From NCBI GenBank assembly GCA_026027325.1, contig JAMSLZ010000002.1, forward strand, positions 2,976,001-3,040,000: a DNA stretch of 64,000 bases. The letters run 5' to 3'. The notes under the pieces are model-generated. The model was not told where the DNA came from. It made no database searches and was given only the letters and a program-made list of their open reading frames with translations. A program made the position numbers and the translations under genes. Below, in pieces: positions 43,330 through 53,568 of the stretch; the stretch's first letter is position 1; each line of letters begins with the position of its first letter. This DNA is from Actinomucor elegans. Taxonomy: Eukaryota > Mucoromycota > Mucoromycetes > Mucorales > Mucoraceae.

Positions 43330-44673
43330 TTATAAAGAGTTATTAAGGTTTGTTGTCGGTGAGGAGAGGAAGTCCTCAACGGTCAACTGAGAAGGTCGAC
43401 GGTGTGAAATATTGGATGACTGACTAATATAAGCATGGTTGTTTTCCTTGAGCCAACCTACTAAAGCTTCAGCACGTACGGTGTGAGTAAGGACTTTCCA
43501 CTCCTTTATTCCTCCTTGCGTGGCGACTGTTTTTTCAGTGGGGGCAATCTCGTTAGCTTCATATACTTGTCTAATTGCTTCTGTGATCTTTTCAGAGGAA
43601 TAATTGTCCAGTTCCTCTTTTATGATCTCCACATTGTCCCGAAAAATCTGCTCGTCTTCATCAATAATAGATTCAGTTTCTTCACTAGTGGACATATTGT
43701 CCTCTTCAACATTTGAAACGCTTAATCCGACAGGCTCTAATTCTTTGTTCTCCTGCGCCTGAAATCCGGATCTGGTATTGTTTGAATGACTAGTTTTCTC
43801 ATTATTCTTGTAAGACTTTCTGTCTGTTTTCTTAAACTGAATATTAGACACATTTCGTCGAGTACATTCAAAGGACCGGTGACCTTGTTCATGACACGAG
43901 TAACATAAAATACGTGCCCGGGACAATGGGCAGTTAAACTTGGTATGGCCTTCCTTATGGCAATACCTGCACCATGTAGGCATATTATTCCACGTGGCAT
44001 GGAAAAATTCGTCTTCTGACTCACACCAGCTAATCTGATGGCTTAGCTCAACATACTTTTGTTCCTTGGGCATATCTTTATCTTGAAAGGTATTGATAAC
44101 GGCGTAGCCAGAGCCCATGAAAAAACCAGAAGCGCTATCCGTGTAAATGCCTAGGTCTACAATTTCTCCAAATACACCTAAACTCGTCTTAAGTCCCTCC
44201 AATACTTCTTCAGGGGTAAACATAGGAAGATGAGAGAGTTTTAGTTGAATGGCCTTGGCGGTATCGTCAATGGCCTTGCAAGGAAGGATTCTAAGGTTGG
44301 AGTTTTCAAAGACAACTCCATTTTTTCCAATGGCGTTTTTATCATTATGGGGATAGATGTAAACTTCTAGGTAACGAGTAGGGCCATCGCTGAGGGGTGA
44401 ACAGGCATGAGAGCCGGGATGTTGTACCTTAATTGCTGTCATCGCCTGTTGATCAGTGTATTTACCCTTCAATGCGGAAATGTCAAAAAGCCATGCACCT
44501 TTGTTACGGGGAGTGCGATAAATTCTCGTTTGTAGAGTGCGATTGTACTTCTCATTGTCATCTTGACAATCTTGAAATTCAGAATGGAGTAGTGAAATTT
44601 TAGCTGAGGGGGTAGCCGATTTCGCTGCTTGAGCGTATGATTTAGGCTTTATTTTTTTTGCGGAAGAAAGCAT
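43330..44673 (-). CDS. LINE ORF1: RNA-binding protein with two zinc knuckles
   Basis: 447 residues from MLSSAKKIKPKS. The frame is open 21 codons farther up, but those codons are the target-site duplication and host (ATT)n DNA, so I exclude them. Two CCHC knuckles near residues 235-275 (CRYCHKEGHTKFNC and CYSCHEQGHRSFEC) mark a nucleic-acid-binding coat protein of the element particle. A preceding RRM-like region is suggested by FGEIVDLGIYTD. The C-terminal 150 residues are acidic and Ser/Glu-rich, with a short basic end. Confidence 0.9.
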   Translation of the reverse strand: MLSSAKKIKPKSYAQAAKSATPSAKISLLHSEFQDCQDDNEKYNRTLQTRIYRTPRNKGAWLFDISALKGKYTDQQAMTAIKVQHPGSHACSPLSDGPTRYLEVYIYPHNDKNAIGKNGVVFENSNLRILPCKAIDDTAKAIQLKLSHLPMFTPEEVLEGLKTSLGVFGEIVDLGIYTDSASGFFMGSGYAVINTFQDKDMPKEQKYVELSHQISWCESEDEFFHATWNNMPTWCRYCHKEGHTKFNCPLSRARILCYSCHEQGHRSFECTRRNVSNIQFKKTDRKSYKNNEKTSHSNNTRSGFQAQENKELEPVGLSVSNVEEDNMSTSEETESIIDEDEQIFRDNVEIIKEELDNYSSEKITEAIRQVYEANEIAPTEKTVATQGGIKEWKVLTHTVRAEALVGWLKENNHAYISQSSNISHRRPSQLTVEDFLSSPTTNLNNSL

Positions 44674-44674
44674 G

Positions 44675-44687
44675 TCATTGAGAAAAA
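44675..44687 (-). repeat. Target-site duplication, 5' side of the LINE
   Basis: TTTTTCTCAATGA on the minus strand, preceded by an (ATT)n stretch and directly followed by C and the ORF1 ATG. Confidence 0.85.
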
Positions 44688-45650
44688 TAATAATAATAAT
44701 AATATAGTATAAATGAATTAAAACGCAGGTGGCCAATCGGAACTTTGCTCAACTTACCGCGCAATGTTCGATATCTAAAATTTATTTAGTTGGCTTATGT
44801 TTCTAATTACAGAGTATTCCATACATGTATGTTGCTGATATAATGGAGCAATCGAACTTCTACATTAATTACCCAGATTCCATAGATATCAAGCATGAAA
44901 GATAAGCATGATAAGTACTTGATTGTTCTTTGAATTTTTCAATAAATAATTGTTTGAGTGAGCAGGTAAGACAATGGATCTACTGATCTCGATTTACTAT
45001 CGCACTTGATTAGATCTCTACGTTCGTAATGAACTGCTACATGTATTAAACAGTATACTTTATAGCTGCGAAGAGAGTGTACTACACTGATCGCAATTAA
45101 TGGTGAATTATAAGCATTTTGTGTGCTAATTAGTTGTAGATGATTTGGTTGATCATGTCCCAATCTTGCTTTTAATTAGTAGTCCTAAATTCAGAATAAA
45201 CTGTTAGATCCAGTGGAGTATTTGCCTGCAGTACAATGAGTTCAAGGAAACGGCAGTCACTAATTTCCGGAGATTCCTGCTTTTTTTGGTCAAATACACT
45301 ATAACTGGCAGCAAATAAACAACTAACTGTTTCAATGCCGTTTTTCGATCCAAACAATCTGAAACACGTAATCTATCATCTGTAACCCTTGAAATCTTAA
45401 TTTGATAAACAGTATTCAGATTACATAACTTGAAACATAAGCATAATAAAAGATTATTTATTAACAAAGAAACAAAGCAAAATAAACTATATGATTTTGA
45501 AAAAGCAAACTATGTAAAAAAAAAAAAAAAGAGAGAGGGTTATTTATATTACAGAAAAGGGATGAAATAGTTTCTTTTTAAAAAACGCTAAGGGCTTTGA
45601 TGCTTTTCCTTTTAAAGAGTGTTATATGCAAAATGAGGAAAATAAGGAAT
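44688..45650. other. Intergenic with one degenerate repeat unit
   Basis: An (ATA)n run at 44688-44703, a repeat copy at about 44978-45060 (-), and the HSP70 3' flank with an A15 run near 45520. Minus frames at 45172-45467 have no recognisable domain. Confidence 0.5.
44978..45060 (-). repeat. Degenerate dispersed repeat copy
   Basis: Minus strand: AAAGTATACTG, ACATGTAGCAGTTCATTACG, ATCAAGTGCGATAGTAAATC, GAGATCAGTAGATCC, in the family order. Confidence 0.55.
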
Positions 45651-47654
45651 TTAATCGACTTCCTCAACAGTAGGTCCGCTATCACCTCCAGGAGCGCCGC
45701 CGGGAGCGCCACCAGGGAATCCACCTGGAGCACCACCTGGAGCACCACCAGGAGCACCACCTTCACCTTGATACAACTTCATCATGATAGGGTTAGCGAT
45801 TTCTTCCAATTCCTTTTGATGAGATTCGTATTCTTCTTTAGAGGCTTCATGACTGCTCTCTAGCCATTCGATAGCTTCCTTGATAGCAGCGTCCAACTTT
45901 TCCTTGTCTGCAGCTTCGAGCTTGGTAGCGACTTTTTCTTCTTGGAGCGTGTTACGGAGATTATAAGCATAAGACTCGAGACCGTTTCTTGCTTGAATAC
46001 GAGCAGCGGCCGCTTCATCTTCAGCCTTGTACTTTTCAGCGTCATTGACCATACGTTCAATTTCTTCTTTGGAGAGACGGCCCTTATCGTTGGTGATGGT
46101 GATCTTGTTAGATTTACCAGTAGTCTTGTCAAGAGCAGAGACATTCAAGATACCATTGGCATCGACGTCAAAGGTGACTTCAACTTGAGGAACACCACGA
46201 GGAGCAGGGGGAATACCAGTTAACTCAAACTTACCGAGGAGATTATTGTCCTTGGTACGAGCACGTTCACCTTCAAAGACTTGGATAAGCACACCAGGTT
46301 GGTTATCAGCATAAGTAGAGAAGATTTCAGATTTCTTTGTAGGAACAGTTGTGTTACGCTTGATAAGAGGTGTCATAACACCACCAGCAGTTTCGATACC
46401 AAGAGAGAGAGGAGCGACATCCAAAAGTAAGAGAGAATCAGTCTTTTCAGATGTATCACCAGTTAAAATGGCAGCTTGGACAGCGGCACCATAGGCCACA
46501 GCTTCATCAGGGTTGATGGACTTTCCGGGTTCCTTACCGTTAAAGAAGTCAGAGACCAACTTTTGAACCTTGGGGATACGAGTAGAACCACCAACGAGAA
46601 CAATGTCGTGGACTTGTCCCTTGTCGATCTTGGAATCGCGAAGGACTTTTTCAACGGGTTCCATGGTCTTACGGAAGAGATCTTGGCATAATTCTTCGAA
46701 ACGAGCACGAGTTAAAGAAGTGTAAAAGTCGACACCTTCAAATAGAGAGTCGATTTCGATAGTAGTTTGAGCAGCAGAAGACAATGTACGCTTAGCACGT
46801 TCACAAGCAGTACGAAGACGACGCACGGCACGAGCATTAGCAGAAATATCCTTCTTGAATTTACGCTTGAATTCTTGAATGAAATGATCAACGAGACGGT
46901 TATCGAAATCCTCACCACCCAAGTGGGTGTCACCAGCAGTAGCCTTGACTTCAAAGATGCCATCTTCAATGGTCAAAAGAGAAACATCAAAAGTACCACC
47001 ACCCAAGTCAAAAATCAAGACATTGGTTTCGTGCTTGGATTGCTTGTCTAAACCATAAGCAATGGCAGCAGCAGTAGGCTCGTTGATAATACGGAGGACA
47101 TTTAAACCAGCAATGGAGCCGGCATCCTTGGTAGCTTGACGTTGAGAATCGTTAAAGTAGGCAGGGACAGTGACGACGGCGGATTCAACCTTGGTACCCA
47201 AGTAGGCTTCAGAAATTTCCCTCATCTTGGTAAGAACCATAGAGGAGATTTCTTCGGGAGTGAAGACCTTGGTTTCACCTTTGAATTGAACTTCAACATT
47301 AGGCTTGCCTTCTTTGTTGATTACCTTGAAAGGCCAATGCTTGACATCAGCTTGTATTTCTTGATCGTCAAAGCGACGGCCGATCATTCTTTTGGCGTCA
47401 AAAACGGTGTTATGAGGATTCATCTATAATTAAACGCGTCAGTATACATTTAGTTAACGCGTCTCCAATTGATTACTTACAGCAACTTGGTTCTTGGCAG
47501 CATCACCAATGAGTCTTTCGGTGTCAGTGAAAGCGACATAAGAGGGAGTAGTACGGTTACCTTGATCGTTTGCGATAATCTCAACACGATCATTTTGCCA
47601 TACACCGACGCAGGAATAGGTAGTACCCAAATCAATACCAACAGCTTTAGTCAT
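45651..47654 (-). CDS. Cytosolic HSP70 chaperone, SSA type
   Basis: ATP-dependent protein-folding chaperone. Two exons (47654-47481 and 47423-45651; intron 47424-47480, 57 nt) give 648 residues, the normal length. The start is [10 protein letters not shown]; an upstream TTG is ignored. The ATPase domain (1-385) has [28 protein letters not shown] and [13 protein letters not shown]. The substrate domain follows, then a lid and GGAP repeats ending in EEVD, the signal that binds TPR co-chaperones. EEVD means cytosolic, not ER (HDEL) or mitochondrial. The TPR/J protein at 2346-4153 is a natural partner. It is divergent to casein kinase II beta, with 422 bp between the start codons carrying a TATA box and heat-shock element. 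Confidence 0.97.
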
Positions 47655-47726
47655 ATTCAATTATAATTGTATAAATGATACAGAAAAAAAAAAGAAAAAG
47701 AAAAGTCGATTAATGAAAGCAGCATC

Positions 47727-47734
47727 TTTTTATA
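47727..47734 (-). promoter_or_regulatory. TATA box of HSP70
   Basis: TATAAAAA on the minus strand, about 73 bp upstream of the ATG. Confidence 0.6.
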
Positions 47735-47762
47735 CAGCATCTAAAACCTGACGTTATTGCAT

Positions 47763-47780
47763 GAAATTTCTAGAGAATTC
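47763..47780 (-). promoter_or_regulatory. Heat-shock element upstream of HSP70
   Basis: GAAATTTCTAGAGAATTC contains alternating units GAA-nn-TTC-nn-GAG-nn-TTC, four inverted 5-bp units with one base off, the binding pattern of heat-shock factor. It lies about 30 bp upstream of the TATA box. Confidence 0.6.
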
Positions 47781-48076
47781 TGCGCAATTGGATTGGCTGT
47801 CGTTAGCCTAAACATGGGTTTAATCTCCAAAGAACCTACTCGAATTTTGTAGCACCGAGAAACGATGAACTGACGCGTAATAGAGCTCTAGCAACTTCTA
47901 TACATATGCATTTCTTATTCAATGACTAACACACGGTGACGTCGAAACAATTCCAGAAGAAAATAGCTGTACAAATAGCAAATAAACAAAAAGGCATCAA
48001 ACTCAGAGGGCGCAAACACACACAAAAAAAAAACCCGGTTGTTGAACTGCAATTTAACCCATTTTTTTTTTTTTAC

Positions 48077-49067
48077 ATGACTGACCAAGAGAATTTTTAT
48101 GGTAAAGTATTTATTAATAATGATATGGAATGTGGATAGTAGTGTATCAATACAATAAAACCAGTAGAAAAGCCTTGTAATAAAAAAAATTCTTTTTCAA
48201 TATAAAAGATTCTGATCAAGACGATTTGCAGTCTTCATCAGCAAGTTCATTACAAACTTGGATCAATTGGTTTTGTTCTTTATCTGGGCATGAGTTTTAC
48301 TTAGAAGTTCCGGAGGATTTTATCGACGATGAATTCAATCTAACTGGATTATCTACGATCGTGCCATACTATGCTCAGGCTTTAGAAACTATCTTGGATA
48401 TGGAATGTGGCGAATTTTTCGATGAAGCTGACGATGGAGACGACACAGAAGAGGAAGAAGAGGGACAAAATAACACTCCATTGGCAGAAAAAGATGATTT
48501 TTGGGAGGAAGATGACAAGATGCCTAAGCGACATAAAGCTCAAGACCCACGCATTGTGGAACCCTACGCGTTTATGCTCTATGGGCTGATCCATCAGCGT
48601 TATCTCTTAACCAGGAATGGGCTACGGTTGATGGCTGAACGTTATTCCAGCAGCCAGTTTGGGACTTGCCCTCGGTATTACTGCAATAAGTCGCCGGTAT
48701 TACCAATAGGTAGATATGATGAAGCAGGCCGAGAAAGTGTATACCTGTTCTGTCCAAGTTGCTTAGATATCTATACTCCACCTAATTCCATTCATCGATG
48801 TATAGATGGTATAGTGCACGTCTTTAGGATCATTAGTTACCGTCTTATGAACTAAACTGATATCTCTTAGGCGCCCATTTTGGAACTACCTACTGTCATT
48901 TATTGTTTCTCACATATCCTGAACTAGTCCCAAGTCCATCAAGACAGATATATCAGCCACGTATATTTGGCTTCAAGGTGAATCCAAAGTCGCAGTCTGG
49001 GCCTCGGAACCAATGGCTAAGGATGAGACCACCAGAAGAAGAGGTATCCAATAGTATAAAAGTGTAA
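48077..49067 (+). CDS. CKB1: Casein kinase II regulatory (beta) subunit
   Basis: Regulatory dimer of the CK2 protein kinase; it sets substrate choice and stabilises the holoenzyme. Three exons: 48077-48101, 48209-48808 and 48871-49067, giving 273 residues. The first exon holds only 25 nt (MTDQENFY plus one base). The frame joins cleanly to DSDQDD, which explains why no ATG is found upstream in exon 2. Conserved features: SLSGHEFYLEVPEDFIDDEF, an acidic loop (EEEEEGQN), DPRIVEPYAFMLYGLIHQRY, and the zinc site C162-x4-C167-x22-C190-x2-C193 that makes the dimer. The C-terminal exon gives GTTYCHLLF, PRIFGFK and a short tail. An Asp/Glu insertion before the core resembles yeast CKB1. The first intron, 107 nt, is the longest accepted here. 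Confidence 0.93.
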
Positions 49068-49319
49068 AAAGGAAAACGGCATTTATAATAACCCTTTATT
49101 TGTAGCCATTAGGTGGCTTAATAGACCTGCAAATTAACGCTAATCAGCAAGATTAAGTAATGCCAAAGGATACACAAATACTGCATAGCTCCTATATTTT
49201 TCTTGATTTATCATAACAATCCCACCAATTAATTATCTTTCTCTTTCTTTCTAATAAACACTTTTCTTCAAAGCCTTAAAAGAACCTGGATGCTGTATTG
49301 ATTAGTTTGAATTCAACAG
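49068..49319. other. Short intergenic gap
   Basis: 3' flank of CK2 beta and the promoter of the membrane-protein gene, with a pyrimidine-rich leader near 49230-49260. Confidence 0.4.
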
Positions 49320-49922
49320 ATGAATTCAGCAGCAGAACAAGACGAAACGCGACATTCAATATCTCCTTTTGCTATTGGTATGATTGTCATATCAGTTGTT
49401 GCAGGGATTGGTCTACTAGGCATATCGTTTCTACTGATACGACGAATACTGCAAAGAAATAGGGAAACTTCTGATGTAGAGCGAAACAATGGTACTAGTA
49501 AAAGCATCATGAAGCAAGTATTCTCCATCAATAAACAACACCAAAGTGACATTCCAGTGACATCCTCCCTCGATAACTCAGATGTATTTTACACGATATT
49601 GGAGTATCCACCCACTGTTCAGACTACCGTAACGAATTCACTAAAATACAATAATCATTACAATAGTAGTAAACTATTATATTCATCATCATCTTATCCT
49701 GAAAAGAAGATTGATCCTATATCCATGTCTCTTGCAAGACAAAGTCTGGAAGAAAGAGCTGGATACTATAAAAGCCCAACAAGAACGCCAGTTCCTTACT
49801 ATTCTAGTTCATCCACCTCTGAGCCACTCGCTTCAAAAAATACCTTTAAATCTACCGACGATCAAGACGATGATATGAAAACGATGCAACGGTGGTCCAC
49901 TTGTTCTTATCAAGTTTGGTAA
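49320..49922 (+). CDS. Single-pass membrane protein of unknown function
   Basis: Not recognised. 200 residues, one exon, ATG at 49320. Residues 1-16 are polar and short, then one strong membrane helix (about 17-42: FAIGMIVISVVAGIGLLGIS), then an Arg-rich stop-transfer (RRILQRNRE). This predicts N-out/C-in topology without a cleaved signal. The 155-residue cytoplasmic tail is low complexity and rich in Ser, Thr and Tyr (YSSSSYPEKKIDP, TPVPYYSSSSTS), with many possible phosphorylation sites and no enzyme motif. It could be a wall-stress or adaptor type receptor, but that is a guess. It converges on a second membrane-protein gene of similar layout. Confidence 0.6.
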   Translation: MNSAAEQDETRHSISPFAIGMIVISVVAGIGLLGISFLLIRRILQRNRETSDVERNNGTSKSIMKQVFSINKQHQSDIPVTSSLDNSDVFYTILEYPPTVQTTVTNSLKYNNHYNSSKLLYSSSSYPEKKIDPISMSLARQSLEERAGYYKSPTRTPVPYYSSSSTSEPLASKNTFKSTDDQDDDMKTMQRWSTCSYQVW

Positions 49923-50314
49923 AGCTATTAAATAAGCATCTTTGACAACGCCTTTACATACATAACTGTTTATTGTACATACATCTTTTTTATACTATCA
50001 TTATTATTATTGTAAATCTCCTCTATTCAACTTTATATAGATATTCACCTCTTTTACATACACATATCATTCTATACAATTATGAGAAATAAAAAGCAAA
50101 GTTGAAACCTAAATACAGAAAGAAAACTATAGGAGAAAAAGGCAGGAGAGCCCATTTACAAATAGTCGCGCTAAAGTCAAGCACTGTACTATAGGCAGGA
50201 GTTCATATCATGATTGTGTCTATATCAGTGGCATAATTTATATATACGCGCACTAGCACACATGATATAAACGTGTTGTAAAAACTTGTTTATTAATTAT
50301 AACAGGGTATATTA
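49923..50314. other. Shared 3' region of two convergent genes
   Basis: AT-rich, TATA-like and AATAAA-like motifs on both strands; nothing else seen. Confidence 0.4.
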
Positions 50315-50342
50315 TTATCTGTGGAATGTCATTTGACTGGTA

Positions 50343-50377
<35 letters not shown>

Positions 50378-50986
50378 ACTGCTATTTTGCTTTTCTAAAA
50401 GTCCATCTATTATGGTGTTTAAATGATGTCCATGGTGGTATTTACAGTAGCCCATTGCAACGCTCCATTGCCATAATAACTGCCGTCTTTTCTTTTGTTG
50501 ACGTTTTTCGAACTTATCTCGCGTTATCACAGAAACAAGCTGCTCCTTTAATGATGGATGACGGCTGTTTTTTTGATGCCCATTGTCTAAATTCTGTTGA
50601 TGTTGGTTTGCATGAAACTGATCGCTTTTCTCTTTGAAAAACCGAGTTTGAGGCTCTTTAACATAGTGATTCTTGTGTTGAATTGATTTGGCTGATACTA
50701 CCAATGTAGCCGAAGAATCAAAAGATTGAGGCAATTGTTTCTTTGTAATTGAATATGTTGGTGTAGGTAATTGAATTTTATCAGCGTTCATTATCATTGT
50801 GTGCTTTTTCCAAAACCTTTCTAACCGCCGGCGGTACTGTCTGACTTGTTTTGCTCTGCGCCTACGAAATCTCCATGACACATAGCGAAGTAAGAGGATG
50901 CTGACATAAAGTGAACTCAGCGATATCAAAACCAGTGGAATCACTTTATGGTAGACTTCAGAATTTTCGATTGATGAAACAGTCAT
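50315..50986 (-). CDS. Single-pass membrane protein with basic juxtamembrane segment
   Basis: Not recognised. The best start is the ATG at 50986 (MTVSSIENSEVYHK), giving 223 residues; the frame is open 21 codons upstream but lacks an ATG. One membrane helix (about 15-36: VIPLVLISLSSLYVSILLL) is followed by a very basic stretch (RYVSWRFRRRRAKQVRQYRRR). The tail has dispersed Lys/Gln/Ser and ends in a polyserine tract coded by a (CTG)n-type triplet run (50342-50373 on +). Size, topology and basic stop-transfer resemble the convergent neighbour at 49320-49922, but the sequences do not align. Function unknown. Confidence 0.55.
50342..50373 (+). repeat. (CTG)n triplet repeat inside a coding region
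   Basis: About ten near-perfect CTG units; on the minus strand they encode polyserine at the end of the membrane protein. Confidence 0.8.
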
Positions 50987-53568
50987 GGAAGATGGTGATA
51001 TTTGATGGCAAAAAGAAAAAAGAGAAAAAAAAAATGAAAGAAAAACCAAATAAGTTTTACCTACTATTCATGCCATTTTTTAATTCCACACTATAGCTTC
51101 ATACTATAACTGCATGACATATGATAGTTAGATCTACTATAGAGATGTCTTCTATATCTATTTAAATCAATCTATCACGGCTCATATTCTAATAATGTGA
51201 CATACGAAGTGTAATTACGGGGATATCAACGGCTCATATGATTAGAATACAGCCGACTTTTAATGCACTGATATTATTTGTCCTGGATTCAAACTGAAGG
51301 CAAAAAAAAAAGGGAAAAAAAGTCTTCCGGCCACTAGACAAATGAAGATTATAATTTAACAAAACGAGATTAGAACATTCATTGCATTGAAATAGATCTG
51401 AGGTTCTAATAGATGCAATAGTTTATTCCGAGCTTTTACAACCCATCAAGCACGACATTTAACCGAGATCGGTTACGAAATTTATAGATCATTTTCTTCA
51501 GTTTATATGAATTGAATGCATTTTACAGTCATTTACTAAAGTGCAGTATACTCATAGTACTTTATTCAAATAATAGTCGCAGTAAATACGCTAGCCCATT
51601 CTGAACATGCGCTAATCATTAGAAGCGATCTTAGGCCGGAATCTGTAAAAAAATGTCATAATATTAAAAATCGATGCAAGAAATATACTGCAGGATTAAG
51701 TAAGTGATTTTGAGATCTTATCTCTAATTCTAAATAATAACTATGATGAGTTTCAATGAAGGTCGCAAGTCTCTCTACCTTTCTTACTAAACGTTTATTT
51801 ATTTCTATCAGTTTTCTTAATAAACTTTCTTTTGCTATCTCTTTACGTCAAATGACTAAACTACACCTTTTTATGCTTCAAGTCGAGCGACTTGGCCATA
51901 AAAAAAGTCGAATTCTTAGGCAGAAGCAGGAGGTGTCCTACCTAAGGAACTCAATAATAAGCTCCTAATGCTAATAGGCACGCTCTTTCAAGGTATCTAG
52001 TCTTATCATTAAATATGGATAATGGGTACGCACTATTACCTTCGGATTGAAAATACAACAACGAATTTTGTCCTTCAATTAATTGATGCTTTACCTCTAA
52101 TCAAATTAGAAAACACTATAGTCAAAGCAACGTTAAAAAAAATAAGAGAAAGAAAAGTTTGATCAATAGCGTATATAACCAATATTTATAATGTTTCAAC
52201 AGTAAAAAATAATAATAATGTATAGTATAAGCAATATACCATATGCTTAGTACCAGAGCAAGTACAAGATTTCAAACAATCGGATAGTACAGTAGCAGGT
52301 TTCTTTTCTTGTAGATAACTAGGCATAGCAAATTCAAGATAGGCGCAATAAATAGATCAGCTACGGGATAGTTATGTACCAGTTTCTCAACGACACTAGA
52401 CATGACTAACATTGCTTCTTTGGAAATTACGATTGTATTAGTCTCATTTTCGCTGGTAGAAGAAAAACCAAAAGTGGTAATATTAGGTAGTATATTAGAG
52501 TCAGGTTACTGGTCATTTTGAAGCCATTTTATGTAATCGTACACACTATTCTATATCCTTTTGAATTGAATATCCGTGTTGAGCCGCCCTCTTGTACTAA
52601 TCTGCTATTGCCGTAGTATAATCTTTTTTCTTGATTATTATCTTTCATAGTAGCTGTACTATCTCTGTCATTTCAGTTCTTATTATTCGCATTCTTTTTA
52701 CGATGAGTATTGTTAATGCATTATTGAAGTCCTTGTCTTGTTTATCTCTTATTCAATAATGCTTATGGTTATCTATATAAGGTTGATCATCCTCCTGATG
52801 GAATTAGAAAGCTTCGCCTAGTATATATCCAATATGTCTAACACTTTCAGAGTCGCCATAATCACTACGGTAATATTCATTTGGTTCGCCATATACTTGG
52901 ATAGAGTCAAGTTGACAATATCAACTAGCAACCTTTTTCAACAACTACATACATTTTTTTGTTGATGATCAGGATTCTGTTTCATAATGATGCGTCCATA
53001 GTTATCAGGATAATTATACCTATGCTTGTTTTGATTGCTAATATCTTCTCAGCAGTGTCTTTACCGATTGTAATACTAGTAGTGCATACTCTTTTTCGTA
53101 TCATTTTCATCTTGTATTATTCATTCATGCAAAAATCGTCATGTCAAGACTTATTAAAAGAAATTCTAGCTTCCAATGGATTGTAACTTGACTTTGTGCA
53201 AGTAAATCATATATAATCATAGTTGCCATGTCGATACTCAAGCACCAGATAAGGAAGTTCCCAACCACTTAGATCTGCCATGCAAGTTAAGGTACTATTG
53301 CTGTGATTAAAAAAATTGGGCACTGTAGGCTGTTTAATCGAGTATATCTTGCGAGTTTTATTGTTTTGGTATATGGTTAGAAATATTATTATATTATGAT
53401 TTGTTTTTGAGATTGACTAGTGCTGTTTTTTTTTCTACAAAAAGAAGAATGAATAATATACACAAAGAAAAGAGAGAAAGTAAATAAATGGAAAAATGCT
53501 CGTAGTAACTACCACCAAGATAATATATATATATATACACACACACACCCTCAACGCTGTACATTGCT
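50987..53568. other. Intergenic with degenerate repeats, no supported gene
   Basis: Repeat units at 51402-51490 and 51560-51635 (+). A (TA)n(CA)n microsatellite at about 53521-53550. Frames such as 52959-53186 (+) are hydrophobic by base composition only. Confidence 0.5.
51402..51640 (+). repeat. Two degenerate repeat units, about 155 bp apart
   Basis: Unit 1: GTTCTAATAGATGCAATAG, CGACATTTAACCGAGATCGG, AATTTATAGATC. Unit 2: GCCCATTCTGAACATGCG, CTAATCATTAGAAGCGATC. The linker (GTTTATATGAAT, CATTTACTAAAGTGCAGTATA, CATAGTA) also matches the linker between the units at 60880 and 61050. Confidence 0.6.

Larger units (their letters stand above)
39329..44674 (-). mobile_element. Full-length L1-like non-LTR retrotransposon
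   Basis: About 5.35 kb with two intact ORFs, a 3' UTR of about 175 bp and an A14 tail (39329-39342). The 13-bp duplication on both sides fixes the ends. The 5' boundary is one base before the ORF1 ATG, so the copy has essentially no 5' UTR left. Endonuclease type (APE-like), RT and C-terminal CCHC, with no RNase H, suggest an L1/Zorro-like clade (inference). Confidence 0.93.

Noticed and set aside
44674..44736. Upstream extension of LINE ORF1 (21 extra codons)
   Set aside because: These codons consist of the target-site duplication and host (ATT)n DNA, so they cannot belong to the element.
47936..48139. 67-codon frame starting upstream of CK2 beta
   Set aside because: Only its MTDQENFY part is real, as the first exon of CK2 beta; the rest is leader and intron.
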